Below are positions 14,932 to 23,177 of a stretch of DNA of 38,490 nucleotides, one piece after another. The DNA is from Winogradskya humida (GTDB lineage Bacteria; Actinomycetota; Actinomycetes; Mycobacteriales; Micromonosporaceae), in the NCBI RefSeq assembly GCF_016862215.1, contig NZ_BOMN01000140.1:1-38490 (forward strand), given 5' to 3'. The first letter of the stretch is position 1, and the number at the start of each line of letters is the position of its first letter. The position numbers were made by a program, and so were the translations under genes. The notes beneath the pieces were generated by a model, which worked only from the letters and a program-made list of their open reading frames with translations, did not search any database and was not told the DNA's origin.

Positions 14932-15158
14932 CCCGATTTACCGCGGCCGCGCCTCTCGTGGGCCTGGACTTCCGTGGGCATCGTTTTAACCGCGGTACCG
15001 ATTCCCATCGGCTCGCTTCCGCGGGCCTCGGTTCGCTGGCCTCGGTTTCCACGAGTGCAGAGTGAACGGGGGACTTTTTCGCGGTCAGTGGATCATTTAG
15101 TTGCTGCCGGCCGGGCTGGAGAGCGCGGAATGATGACGGAGATCAATGTGAGTGGGGA

Positions 15159-15851
15159 ATGATGGCGCAACTCAATGGGATCGGTGATGTTGCAGTTCTG
15201 GTGCCGGCTGCGGGGTCCGGGGTGCGGTTGGGGCCGGGTGCGCCCAAGGCGTTGCGGCTGCTCGGCGGGGAGCCTTTGCTGGTCCACGCCGTTCGCCGGG
15301 TTGCCGCTGCGCCCTCGGTGCGGGTGATTGTTGTCGCTGCGCCGGCTGCTGAGGTTGAGGCCGTGCGTGAGTTGCTTGCTGCTGTGGCGCCGGTGATCGT
15401 GGTTGCCGGTGGTGCGGAGCGGCAGGATTCCGTGGCGGCGGCGCTGGCTGTGGTTCCCGCTGATGTTGCGATCGTGCTGGTGCATGATGCAGCGCGGGCG
15501 TTGACGCCGCCCGAGCTGGTGGAGTCGGTTGCTGCTGCTGTCCGGGGCGGGCATCCCGCGGTGATTCCGGCGTTGCCGGTGGTCGACACGATCAAGGAGG
15601 TCGGCACGGGCGAGACGGTGCTGGGGACCGTCGACCGTTCCGTGTTGCGGAGCGTGCAGACACCGCAGGGGTTCCGCCACGACGTGCTGGCTGCCGCTCA
15701 CCGGGCCTGCCTCGATGCGCATACCGACGACGCGGGGATGGTCGAGAAGGCCGGCGTACCGGTCGTCTGCGTGCCGGGTTCGGAGCTGGCGCTGAAGATC
15801 ACCCGGCCGCTGGACCTGATCATCGCCGAGGCGCTCCTCCACGTACCCTGA
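15159..15851 (+). CDS. ispD: 2-C-methyl-D-erythritol 4-phosphate cytidylyltransferase
   Basis: IspD transfers CMP to methylerythritol phosphate in the MEP isoprenoid pathway. The 230-residue protein has the CTP-binding VPAAGSGVRLG...PKAL loop (about residues 15-30), GGAERQDSV, VHDAARAL, VQTPQGF, DDAGMVE and LKITRPLDL, so all key motifs are intact. It is followed at once by ispF, the second step after it. Codons ending in T (GCT, GTT) and TTG are more frequent than in most neighbours. This, with the relic upstream, suggests a different history from carD. Two ATGs at 15159 and 15162 are possible, preceded by GTGAGTGGGG. Confidence 0.95.
   Translation: MMAQLNGIGDVAVLVPAAGSGVRLGPGAPKALRLLGGEPLLVHAVRRVAAAPSVRVIVVAAPAAEVEAVRELLAAVAPVIVVAGGAERQDSVAAALAVVPADVAIVLVHDAARALTPPELVESVAAAVRGGHPAVIPALPVVDTIKEVGTGETVLGTVDRSVLRSVQTPQGFRHDVLAAAHRACLDAHTDDAGMVEKAGVPVVCVPGSELALKITRPLDLIIAEALLHVP
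15844..15849 (+). promoter_or_regulatory. -10 element of ispF inside the ispD end (leaderless type)
   Basis: TACCCT lies within the last ispD codons and ends six bases before the ispF GTG at 15856. It would allow ispF to be transcribed separately. Confidence 0.45.
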
Positions 15852-15855
15852 CGCG

Positions 15856-16326
15856 GTGGATCAGCGCATCGGTATCGGCACGGACGTGCACGCCTTCGAC
15901 CCCGACCGGGTGTGCTGGGTCGCCGGCCTGATGTGGCCCGGCGAATCAGGCCTCGCCGGCCACTCCGACGCCGACGTGGCCGCGCACGCCGCCTGCGACG
16001 CAATGTTCAGCGCCGCCGGCCTCGGTGACCTCGGCAGCAACTTCGGCACGTCAGAGCCAGAATGGGCCGGAGCCCCCGGCGTCACCCTGCTCACCGAGAC
16101 GGTCCGCCGCCTGCACACCGAAGGCTGGACGATCAACAACATCGCCATCCAGGTCATCGGCAACAAGCCCAAAATCGGCAAACGCCGCGAAGAAGCCCAA
16201 AAAGTCCTCTCCGAAGCAGTCGGCGCCCCCGTCACAATCTCCGGCACCACCACCGACGGCCTAGGCCTAACCGGCCGAGGCGAAGGCCTAGCCGCCATAG
16301 CCACCGCCCTAATCCACCGCCCCTAA
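15856..16326 (+). CDS. ispF: 2-C-methyl-D-erythritol 2,4-cyclodiphosphate synthase
   Basis: IspF cyclises CDP-methylerythritol 2-phosphate with release of CMP in the MEP pathway. The 156-residue protein has the metal-binding DVH motif (GIGTDVHAF, about residues 6-14), GHSDADVAAHA with the third ligand region, GDLGSNFG, and the NKPKIGKRREE segment near the CDP site. Its GTG start is four bases after the ispD stop. The C-terminal codons have a marked run of C- and A-ending choices. The stop lies in a repeat. Confidence 0.95.
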   Translation: MDQRIGIGTDVHAFDPDRVCWVAGLMWPGESGLAGHSDADVAAHAACDAMFSAAGLGDLGSNFGTSEPEWAGAPGVTLLTETVRRLHTEGWTINNIAIQVIGNKPKIGKRREEAQKVLSEAVGAPVTISGTTTDGLGLTGRGEGLAAIATALIHRP

Positions 16327-16400
16327 CCACCCCGCCCTCCGCGCGGCACGCCTAACGACCCGCCCTCCGCGCGGCACGCCTAACCACCCCGCACTCCGCG
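16322..16400 (+). repeat. direct repeats downstream of and including the ispF stop
   Basis: CCTAACCACCCCGCCCTCC at 16322 onward includes the ispF TAA and recurs with one change at 16379. Between them a 28-bp unit with the core CTCCGCGCGGCACGCCTAAC is repeated (16331-16358 and 16359-16386). Confidence 0.8.
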
Positions 16401-16561
16401 ACGACAGCGCCGTCCGAGTCCTCGGGCCCTTTGTGCAGGTAGGGCTGGACCCCACCCGTCCACAGCAAGAAACCCACCACCACAGTCCGATTGGTCTGGG
16501 TTATCAGGGTTAAGGACGAGGCCCCGAGCATGAGGAAACGGTGGTTCTTGGCACGACCGCC

Positions 16562-16567
16562 TAGGCT
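16562..16567 (+). promoter_or_regulatory. -10 element (leaderless type) for the TPR gene
   Basis: TAGGCT ends six bases before the GTG at 16574. There is no ribosome site between them. Confidence 0.5.
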
Positions 16568-16573
16568 CGGTGG

Positions 16574-17722
16574 GTGTCGAGCGAGCCCACTTCTCAGTCC
16601 GAGCCCGAGACCACCCCCGAGGAGTACCGCCAGCGAGCCCTGCTGCTCGCGGATCTAGGACGTTATGACGAGGCGGCGGGGGAGTTGGCCGCTGGGCTGG
16701 CGGCGGCGCCGGTGGATGCCGGGTTGCTGACCACTCTTGCGCGGGTGCATATCGCTGCTGCTCAGCCTGTTGATGCGTTGGTGGCGGCCGAGAGTGCTGC
16801 GGCTGCGGCTCCGGGGACTGTGGAGCCGATGGTGGTGCGGGCGATGGCGCTGACCGATGATCGGCGGTACGGCGAGGCCGCGCAGGTTGCCGCCGAGATT
16901 CTGGCGCGGTGGCCCCAGGACGCGGTTGCGCAGCGGACCGGGGCTGCGTTGCTCGGCGAGTCACGCAACGGGCAGGAAGCGCTCAACGCTGCTTGGAACG
17001 GTGTGCGGTTGATGCCGCGCGAGGCTGAAGCCCACCTTGTTCTTGCGGTGGTTTCCGCGCGGCTGCGGTTGTTCGATCTGGCGCAGCGGGCGTACGCGGA
17101 GGCGCTCGAGTTGGAGCCCGCGATCGCCGATGCGCAGCGTGACGTGGGCATTGTCCGGCTCGAGCGACGGCGGTGGGCGCTGGCTCTGGAGACGCTGGCG
17201 GACCAGGCGACCCTGACGCCGGAAAGCCCAGCAAGCCCAGCAAGCACGGCGAGCCCAGCGAGCCCAGCGAGCCCGGGAAGCGCGGCCCCGCCGACGGCAG
17301 CAGAGCCGAAGTTCGAGGTCAGCCGTCCGACGCGGCCTGTGCTGGACCGATCCGGTGCGGCTTTCGCAGCGGTACGCCAAGCCGTGCTCTACGCCAGCAA
17401 CGGCGTGATGATCACCGCTGTGCTGAGTGCGGTGATGACGCTCGCCAGCCCGGGGGTGGCCCGCATGTGGGCCGGGGTGATCGGCGTGACGATTCTGATC
17501 GCGGTCGCCGCGTGGCTGGCCCGTCAGGTTCGTCCGGAGACGGTCGGCGCGGTGTTCGCCCGCATTCGGCGTGCCGACGGCAGGCTGGCGCTGGCCGCAG
17601 CCACGAGCGCGCTCGCGCCGTTTCTGCTGGTGCTGCACGCGGTGGTCGGCGGCCTGCCCGCTCTGATCGCGGCCATGGTGGTCGCCGCCGCCGCAGAGTT
17701 GATCATCCTGACGTCGAAGTAA
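16574..17722 (+). CDS. TPR-repeat membrane protein
   Basis: The N-terminal half of this 382-residue protein (about residues 13-215) is built from tetratricopeptide-like helical repeats (for example ALLLADLGRYDEAAGELAAGLAAAP and ALTDDRRYGEAAQVAAEILARWP). A Ser/Pro/Ala linker follows (about 216-240). The C-terminal part has four predicted membrane helices (about 270-382) and ends close to the last helix. TPRs mediate protein contacts, so this may be a membrane scaffold; the partner is unknown. The 3' end overlaps the end of the convergent kinase gene by 20 bases. The linker is encoded by repetitive AGCCCAGC-type DNA. Confidence 0.8.
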   Translation: MSSEPTSQSEPETTPEEYRQRALLLADLGRYDEAAGELAAGLAAAPVDAGLLTTLARVHIAAAQPVDALVAAESAAAAAPGTVEPMVVRAMALTDDRRYGEAAQVAAEILARWPQDAVAQRTGAALLGESRNGQEALNAAWNGVRLMPREAEAHLVLAVVSARLRLFDLAQRAYAEALELEPAIADAQRDVGIVRLERRRWALALETLADQATLTPESPASPASTASPASPASPGSAAPPTAAEPKFEVSRPTRPVLDRSGAAFAAVRQAVLYASNGVMITAVLSAVMTLASPGVARMWAGVIGVTILIAVAAWLARQVRPETVGAVFARIRRADGRLALAAATSALAPFLLVLHAVVGGLPALIAAMVVAAAAELIILTSK

Positions 17723-18743
17723 CCGGCGCGGCCCCCGAAAGGGCACCCCGAAGCCGAGCCTCAGCGGAAGCGGAAGCGGAAGCGGAAGCAGAAGCCGAAG
17801 CCGAAGCGGAAGCAGCACTCAGGGCGTCCATGGCGAGCAGGGCCGCGCCGACGGCGGGTGGGACGTCCAGCACGCTGATCGTGACCGCCGGCGCCTGAGC
17901 GACCGCCCCCGCCACCACCAGGTCGTGCAACACGTCGTGCCGGGCGTGCAACACCCCGCCCCCCAGCACCAGCGCGTGCGGCGACGCGAGCAGCCCGAGC
18001 CGCCCCGCCGCGACCCGGTGCTGAGCGAGGATCTCGTCGGCTTGGCGGCGTACCAGTGAGAGGGCCACCTCGTCGCCCGCCGAGGCCGCGGCGAACAGCA
18101 GGGGGGTGAGTTCCTGCACGCGCAGGGGGTTGATCTCCTGGAAGTGCAGGGCGATGCTGACCGCCTCCACAGTGGCCAGACCGAAGTGCGTGGCGACAAG
18201 GCGGGACAGCTCGGTGGGCAAACCTCGCCCGTCCTCGCCACGCGCGGCCAGTCGCAGTGTGTAGTCGGCGAGGTCGTGACCGCCGCCCCAGTCACCGGAG
18301 ATCGGACCGAGGGCGACGAACCTGGATGTACGCCCGTCCGCGGCCCGGCCGACGCAGTTGGTGCCCGCGCCGCAGACGACGGCGACCGCGTCCGGCAGGG
18401 AGGTGCCCGCGCGCAGCATGGCGAAGCAGTCGTTGTCGACGATGGTGTGGCGGCTCCAGTCCTGGGCGGTGATCGCCGCGTGGAGCTGGGCGACCTCGAT
18501 GGGCAGGTCCGCGCCGGCGAGGTAGTAGGCGGCCACGTCGATCGGGACGTCGGCGGGCAGCCCGGCGGTGGTGCGGACGGCGGTGATCAGGTCGCCGAGC
18601 ACGGTGATCGCGGCGGGGAGGCCGATGTTGTGGGGCGAGGTCGTGGGGCCGCGGACGAAACCCAGGACGTCACCTTCGGGCGTACCCAGGATGATGTCGG
18701 TCTTGGAATTTCCGCCGTCGACGGCCAGATAGAGCGCTCTCAT
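17703..18743 (-). CDS. csnK: BadF/BadG-type N-acetylglucosamine/glucosamine kinase family protein (csnK-like)
   Basis: The 346-residue ASKHA-fold kinase has the phosphate-1 motif LAVDGGNSKTD (residues 5-15), AVVCGAGTNCVG, and the ISGDWGGGHDL motif typical of BadF-type N-acetylglucosamine kinases. A late HALVLGGGVL adenosine motif is also present. It probably phosphorylates the amino sugar released from chitosan oligomers. It is the last gene of the importer operon; its ATG overlaps the GH4 stop (ATGA). The C terminus carries an unusual alternating Ser-Ala run of about 18 residues, coded by a hexanucleotide repeat, followed by a short tail. The symbol follows gene order in the Streptomyces csn operon and is provisional. 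Confidence 0.85.
   Translation of the reverse strand: MRALYLAVDGGNSKTDIILGTPEGDVLGFVRGPTTSPHNIGLPAAITVLGDLITAVRTTAGLPADVPIDVAAYYLAGADLPIEVAQLHAAITAQDWSRHTIVDNDCFAMLRAGTSLPDAVAVVCGAGTNCVGRAADGRTSRFVALGPISGDWGGGHDLADYTLRLAARGEDGRGLPTELSRLVATHFGLATVEAVSIALHFQEINPLRVQELTPLLFAAASAGDEVALSLVRRQADEILAQHRVAAGRLGLLASPHALVLGGGVLHARHDVLHDLVVAGAVAQAPAVTISVLDVPPAVGAALLAMDALSAASASASASASASASASAEARLRGALSGAAPVTSTSG
17764..17814 (-). repeat. hexanucleotide repeat coding a Ser-Ala run
   Basis: About eight units of GCGGAA and variants (plus strand) encode alternating alanine and serine near the kinase C terminus. Units differ at third codon positions (TCC, TCG, TCT). In-frame expansion or contraction would change only the tail length. 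Confidence 0.85.
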
Positions 18744-19996
18744 CGGGCCCAGGCCAGGTGCTGCGCACCCGAGGCGATCAGCTTGTCGGTCAGCGCATCC
18801 GCCCGGTCGTGCTGCCCGATCAAGGGATGGGCGAGCAGGGCGCGATAGACCCGCTGCCGCCCGCCGAGCAGGGCGGCTTCCAGAGCGATTTCCTCGTACG
18901 CCGAGACGTGCGCGACCAGCCCCGAAAGCTCAGGCGCCAGCGGGCTGACCGGCAGCGCGACCGGCCCGTCAGCGGAGGCCCGCGCCGACACCTCCACCAC
19001 AGCGTTATCCGCCAAGAACGGCAATAAGCCATTATTTCGGATATTGACCGAGTGGACAGCCGACGAGTCGAACCCGTGCAGCGAAGCGATCAGCCCCACC
19101 GCAGCCTCGGAGTAGTAGGCACCCCCACGCTCCCCGAGCAACGCCGGCTTCTCGACCAGCAGCGGATCGCGATAGAGCGACATCAGCGTCGCCTCGATCT
19201 CCGCAACCCGCTGCCCCCGGGTCTGCGCGCCGCGTGACTCCGCAACGTGGCGGTCGTGCGCGTAGAAGTAGCTCAAGTAGTACGACGGCACATTACCGAG
19301 CGTGGTCAGCACGGACGGGGCAAGATCGACATCGGCGGCGAGTGACTCGAGGTGTGTCGAGAGCAGCCCGGGAAGCCTGTCCACGCCGTCCACATAGGCG
19401 GCCCGCTCCCAGGTCAGGTGGTTGAGCCCGACGTGGTCCAGCTCGACCGAAGCGGGTGGGACCCCGAGCATCGCGGCGAAGCGACGCTGGAACCCGATCG
19501 CGACGTTGCACAGCCCGACAACCCTGTGCCCGGCGTCGAGCAGGGCGCGGGTGACGATGCCGACCGGGTTCGTGAAGTCGACGATCCAGGCGCCGGGCCT
19601 GGCCCGTTCGCGGATGCGCGCAGCGACGTCGAGCACCACGGGCACCGTACGCAGAGCCTTCGCCAGCCCGCCAGCCCCGGTGGTCTCCTGACCCACGCAG
19701 CCGCACTCCAGGGGGAACGTCTCGTCCTCGATCCTGGCGGCCTGCCCGCCGACCCGCAGCTGGATCACCGCGACGTCGGCGTCGGTCACGCCGGCGTCCA
19801 GGTCGGTGGTCCAGGTGACCTTCCCGGGGTGGCCGTAGTGCTGGAAGATCCGGGCCGAGAACGCGCCCACGATCTCCAGCCGTTCCGCCGCGGGATCGAT
19901 CAGGACCAGCTCGGACACCATCGAGCCGAGCCGGGCGAACCCGTCCACCAGCTCCGGCGTGTACGTCGAACCGCCGCCGACGACAGCGATCTTCAC
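18740..19996 (-). CDS. csnH: glycoside hydrolase family 4 (6-phospho-beta-glucosidase type; csnH-like)
   Basis: GH4 enzymes use NAD and a divalent metal to cleave glycosides by oxidation and elimination. The 418-residue protein opens with the NAD-binding motif VGGGSTYTPEL (about residues 5-15). It has CGCVGQETTGAGG, the metal-ligand cysteine in LCNVAIGF and the ligand histidine in GLNHLTW. The length is typical. In this operon the substrate is probably an imported chitosan oligomer rather than a phospho-glucoside, since no PTS gene is present. The GTG overlaps the upstream permease stop by four bases (GTGA). The name follows the analogous Streptomyces operon. Confidence 0.9.
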   Translation of the reverse strand: MKIAVVGGGSTYTPELVDGFARLGSMVSELVLIDPAAERLEIVGAFSARIFQHYGHPGKVTWTTDLDAGVTDADVAVIQLRVGGQAARIEDETFPLECGCVGQETTGAGGLAKALRTVPVVLDVAARIRERARPGAWIVDFTNPVGIVTRALLDAGHRVVGLCNVAIGFQRRFAAMLGVPPASVELDHVGLNHLTWERAAYVDGVDRLPGLLSTHLESLAADVDLAPSVLTTLGNVPSYYLSYFYAHDRHVAESRGAQTRGQRVAEIEATLMSLYRDPLLVEKPALLGERGGAYYSEAAVGLIASLHGFDSSAVHSVNIRNNGLLPFLADNAVVEVSARASADGPVALPVSPLAPELSGLVAHVSAYEEIALEAALLGGRQRVYRALLAHPLIGQHDRADALTDKLIASGAQHLAWAR

Positions 19997-20874
19997 CCTT
20001 TGACCCCCGTGAGTGTGACGCCCTGGACGAATGCCTTCTGGGCGAAGAAGAACACGACGACGATCGGGATCATGGCCAGCACCGTGGCGGCGGTGACCAG
20101 GTTCCAGTCGACGTGATGGACACCGTGGAACGATGCGAGGCCCAGGGACAGGGTCCAGGAGCTCTCGTTCTCGCTCGTGTAGAGCAGCGGGCCGTAGTAG
20201 TCGTTCCAGGCGTAGAAGAACTGGAACAGCCCGGCGGCCGCGATTCCCGGGCGGGCCATCGGGAGCACGACGCGGATCAGGGTGCGCCACTCGCCGCAGC
20301 CGTCGACCCGCGCCGCGTCCAGATAGTCCGTCGGGATGGTGAGCAGGAACTGGCGCATCAGGAAGATGCAGAACGCGTCGCCGAAGAGCATCGGGACGAT
20401 CAGCGGGGTGAGCGAGCCGGTCAGGCCGTAGCCGGCCCACATCAGGTAGAGCGGGACGGTCACCACCTGCGGCGGCAGCATCATCATGCAGATCACGGTC
20501 AGGAACAGGGCGTTGCGGCCGCGGAACTTCAGCTTTGCCAGCGCGTACGCCGCCGGCACGCTGGACAGGAGCATGAACCCGGTCGCCGCAACCGCGTAGA
20601 TCACGGTGTTGAGCAGGTAGCGGGGCAGCGGGGTGACCTGGAAGACGCGTACGTAGTTCTCGAAGTGCCAGCTGTTGGGCCAGTAGTCGCTGGTCAGGGC
20701 CTGCTGGCTGGTCATCACCGAGAGCAGCACGAGGTAGACCACGGGCGTGAGGAACATGATCGCCAGGACGATCGCGATGCTGTGCCGGGCGATCCAGGTC
20801 AGGCGGCGCTCACGGCGTACCCGTCGATCTGTTGCCGGGATCTTGATCTGCGGTCGTTGCAGGACGGTCGTCAC
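19993..20874 (-). CDS. csnG: ABC sugar transporter permease, MalG type (csnG-like)
   Basis: The 293-residue inner-membrane protein has six predicted helices. The ATPase-coupling loop is DAARVDGCGEWRTLIRVVLPMARPG (EAA-type motif, about residues 195-219), characteristic of carbohydrate ABC importers of the MalG class. An N-terminal cytoplasmic stretch rich in Arg (about residues 10-27) precedes the first helix. The GTG start overlaps the upstream permease stop, and GGGGAGG lies at ideal distance. No ATPase gene is in the operon; such actinobacterial importers usually share an MsiK-type ATPase encoded elsewhere. Confidence 0.92.
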   Translation of the reverse strand: MTTVLQRPQIKIPATDRRVRRERRLTWIARHSIAIVLAIMFLTPVVYLVLLSVMTSQQALTSDYWPNSWHFENYVRVFQVTPLPRYLLNTVIYAVAATGFMLLSSVPAAYALAKLKFRGRNALFLTVICMMMLPPQVVTVPLYLMWAGYGLTGSLTPLIVPMLFGDAFCIFLMRQFLLTIPTDYLDAARVDGCGEWRTLIRVVLPMARPGIAAAGLFQFFYAWNDYYGPLLYTSENESSWTLSLGLASFHGVHHVDWNLVTAATVLAMIPIVVVFFFAQKAFVQGVTLTGVKG

Positions 20875-21827
20875 TGTTCCTCCCCGGAGAAGGCTTTCGA
20901 GCGGCGCAGGAGGATGACGGTCACCGCGAGGGCGACCACGAAGAGGACGACGGCCATGGCGTTGGCGTAGCCGAGGGCGTTGTAGCGGAAGCCGACGGTG
21001 TAGAGCCACAGCGGGTAGGTGAAGGTGGAGCCTTCGGGGAAGCCGAACGCCGTCGAGATGCCGCCGCCGGTGACCGCCTGCCCGCTGGCGATCGAGCCGG
21101 CGACGGCGGCCTGGTCGAAGTACTGCAGCGTGTAGATGACGCCGGTGATCGTGGCGAACAGGATCACCGGGCGGATCGTGGGCAGGGTGACGTAGCGGAA
21201 GCGGTGCCAGGCGTTCGCGCCGTCCAGCGCGGCCGCCTCGTAGAGGCTGACCGGGACGCCCAGCACCGCCGCCAGGAAAATGATCATGATGTCGCCGATG
21301 CCCCAGAGCCCGAGCAGCACGAGCGACGGCTTGGACCAGTCCGGCGAGTTGAACCAGAGCGGGCCGTCGATCCCGAGGTGGGACAGCAGCGTGTCGACCG
21401 GCCCGGTGCCGGGCTTGAGCAGATAGACGAACGCGATCGTGGCGGCCACCGGCGGCGCCAGGGCCGGCAGGTAGAAGATCGTGCGGAAGACGCCGGCACC
21501 ACGTTTGAGCTGGCTGAGCAGCATCGACAGCCCGATCGCGCTGATGATGCGCACCGGGACGAAGACCGCGACCATCCACAGCGTGTTGCGCACGGACTGC
21601 AGCAGGAACGGGTCGTCGGCCATCCGCTTGTAGTTCTCGAGCCCGACCCACTGCGGCACGGTGAGCAGGTCGAACTTCGTGAACGAGAAGTAGACGGCGC
21701 TGACCAGCGGATAGAGGAAGAAGACCGCGATGCCGATCAGCAGCGGGGCTACGAACGAGAGCGTGGTGAGGTTCCGGCGCAACCGCACCCCACTGCCTTT
21801 GCGGGTTTGACTTAAGGAATGCGGCAC
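20871..21827 (-). CDS. csnF: ABC sugar transporter permease, MalF type (csnF-like)
   Basis: The 318-residue protein has six or more membrane helices. The EAA-type loop reads YEAAALDGANAWHRFRYVTLPTIRP, the coupling helix that meets the ATPase. The N terminus is Arg-rich (TRKGSGVRLRRN) before the first helix (LSFVAPLLIGIAVFFLYPL), as in MalF/UgpA-type subunits. The GTG at 21827 lies two bases after the binding-protein stop, so the genes are one operon. It pairs with the next permease to form the channel. Confidence 0.92.
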   Translation of the reverse strand: MPHSLSQTRKGSGVRLRRNLTTLSFVAPLLIGIAVFFLYPLVSAVYFSFTKFDLLTVPQWVGLENYKRMADDPFLLQSVRNTLWMVAVFVPVRIISAIGLSMLLSQLKRGAGVFRTIFYLPALAPPVAATIAFVYLLKPGTGPVDTLLSHLGIDGPLWFNSPDWSKPSLVLLGLWGIGDIMIIFLAAVLGVPVSLYEAAALDGANAWHRFRYVTLPTIRPVILFATITGVIYTLQYFDQAAVAGSIASGQAVTGGGISTAFGFPEGSTFTYPLWLYTVGFRYNALGYANAMAVVLFVVALAVTVILLRRSKAFSGEEQ

Positions 21828-21829
21828 AG

Positions 21830-23155
21830 TCAGCCGCCCAGGGACATGACGCTGTTCATCTGCTTGTCCGCGTCCGCGATCCCGGCGTCGAGATCCTTGA
21901 CCTTGCCGGACTGCCACTTCACGGTGAAGGCCTGGAACGTCTCCTGGTACGCGGGCCCGGACGCGCTCGGCGGCGTGGTCGACGAGTTCGGGCTGGCGAA
22001 GATGTCCATGAACGTCTTGAAGTCAGGATCCGCGGCCAGCGTCGGATCGCCCATCGTGCCCGTGGTCGTGGGCAGGTTCCTGAGCGAGTTCGCGAGCTTG
22101 GTGATCGTCGCGTCGTTCGTGGTCAGGTACTTGATGAGCTCCCAGGCCGCCTCGGGGTTCTTGGCGTTTTTCGAGATGCCCATGATGTTGCCTGTGACGT
22201 ACCCGCCGCCGTATTTCGCCGGGTCGCTCGTGGGCAGTGGTGCGACGCCGTACTTCAGGGTCGGCGACTGGTCCTTGAGGAACGCGAGCCGGTATTCGGC
22301 GTCGACGTTGATTGCGACCTGCCCCTTCTGGAACGCGTTGTCGGCGCTGAACTCGTCACCCAGCCCGGCGCGGAACTTCTGCAGGTTGTCGTAGCCGTAC
22401 CAGTCGACGAGGTTCTTCTGCCAGGTCAGCAGCGTCTTCCAGGCGGGATCGGCGGCGACCGCGGACTTGCCGTCGTCGGTCAGCCACTTCGCGCCCACGG
22501 CGGGGGCGAGGTGCGACGGGACGTTCTCGTAGAAATCGAACAGCGGCAGGTAGCCGACCGTTTTCAGGGAACCGTCCGGATTGCGTACGGTCAGCTTCTT
22601 GGCATCTTCGGTGAGCTCGTCCAGGGTCTTCGGCGGACCGGCGATCCCGGCCTTCGCGAACAGGTCCTTGTTGTAATAGATGCCGTACGCGTCCGCGAGG
22701 AACGGCATCGCGCAACGCTTCCCGCCGAACTCCGTGTACTGCCTGGTCGTGGCGTTGAGCGTGTCGAGGTCCACATTGTCCCGCTTGATGTACGCGGACA
22801 GATCCACCCACGCCCCCGACGAGCAGAACTTGCCGACGATGTCCGTGGAGTACGACAGGCCGATGTCGGGGCCGTTGCCCGCGCCGATGGCCTGCGTGAC
22901 CTTCGAGTCGTCCTGACCGGACTTCACCGTCACCTTGATCTTCGGGTGGCTGCTCTCGAAGTCCTTGATCACGGCGTCGACCGCGTCGGCCTCCCGCTCG
23001 GAGAAGAAGTGCCACAGCTCGACCGTGCCGGACACCTCCGTACCCGGATCGGCGATCTTCTGTTCCTTGGTTCCGGGCGTGCAGGCGGTGAGCAGAAGGA
23101 CGGCCGTGGCGGCGGCGATGACCGATTTTTGGGCAGGAGGTATCCGCTTGTTCAC
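21830..23155 (-). CDS. csnE: sugar-binding lipoprotein of the ABC importer (csnE-like)
   Basis: The 441-residue extracellular solute-binding protein (family 1) has a lipoprotein signal with lipobox LLTACT at about residues 21-26. Typical blocks are GTVELWHFFSEREADAV, FESSHPKIKVTV, YGIYYNKDLFAKAGI and the late GGGYVTGNIMGISKNAKNPEAAWELIKYL hinge/ligand region. It would capture chito-oligosaccharides freed by the chitosanase and deliver them to the two permeases. The GTG start has AGAGGA seven bases before it, and the regulator gene ends 22 bases upstream. Confidence 0.92.
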   Translation of the reverse strand: MNKRIPPAQKSVIAAATAVLLLTACTPGTKEQKIADPGTEVSGTVELWHFFSEREADAVDAVIKDFESSHPKIKVTVKSGQDDSKVTQAIGAGNGPDIGLSYSTDIVGKFCSSGAWVDLSAYIKRDNVDLDTLNATTRQYTEFGGKRCAMPFLADAYGIYYNKDLFAKAGIAGPPKTLDELTEDAKKLTVRNPDGSLKTVGYLPLFDFYENVPSHLAPAVGAKWLTDDGKSAVAADPAWKTLLTWQKNLVDWYGYDNLQKFRAGLGDEFSADNAFQKGQVAINVDAEYRLAFLKDQSPTLKYGVAPLPTSDPAKYGGGYVTGNIMGISKNAKNPEAAWELIKYLTTNDATITKLANSLRNLPTTTGTMGDPTLAADPDFKTFMDIFASPNSSTTPPSASGPAYQETFQAFTVKWQSGKVKDLDAGIADADKQMNSVMSLGG

Positions 23156-23177
23156 TAGGGGTCCTCTCAGAAATGCG

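Larger units (their letters stand above)
14619..15158. other. unusually long carD-ispD gap with gene remnant and repeats
   Basis: In order the region holds a relic of an ispD 5' end (14663-14713), an inverted repeat (14767-14827) and 17-bp tandem units (14882-14931). From 15127 a 29-bp near-duplicate unit bears ATGATG and runs into the real ispD start. The rest has no convincing coding frame. The open frame at 14663-14989 loses all IspD similarity after residue 17. Confidence 0.6.

Noticed and set aside
14663..14989. 108-codon frame after carD as a real gene
   Set aside because: Only the first 17 codons look like protein (IspD start); the rest is repeat-derived and Ala/Ser/Pro-rich. It is kept as a relic instead.
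16401..16560. Possible tRNA or structured RNA before the TPR gene
   Set aside because: No cloverleaf, TTCGA-type loop or strong stem could be built; only weak local pairings exist.
18740..20440. 566-codon form of the GH4 enzyme
   Set aside because: The GTG at 19996 gives the proper NAD-motif start and couples to the permease stop. The extension is a shadow of the permease.
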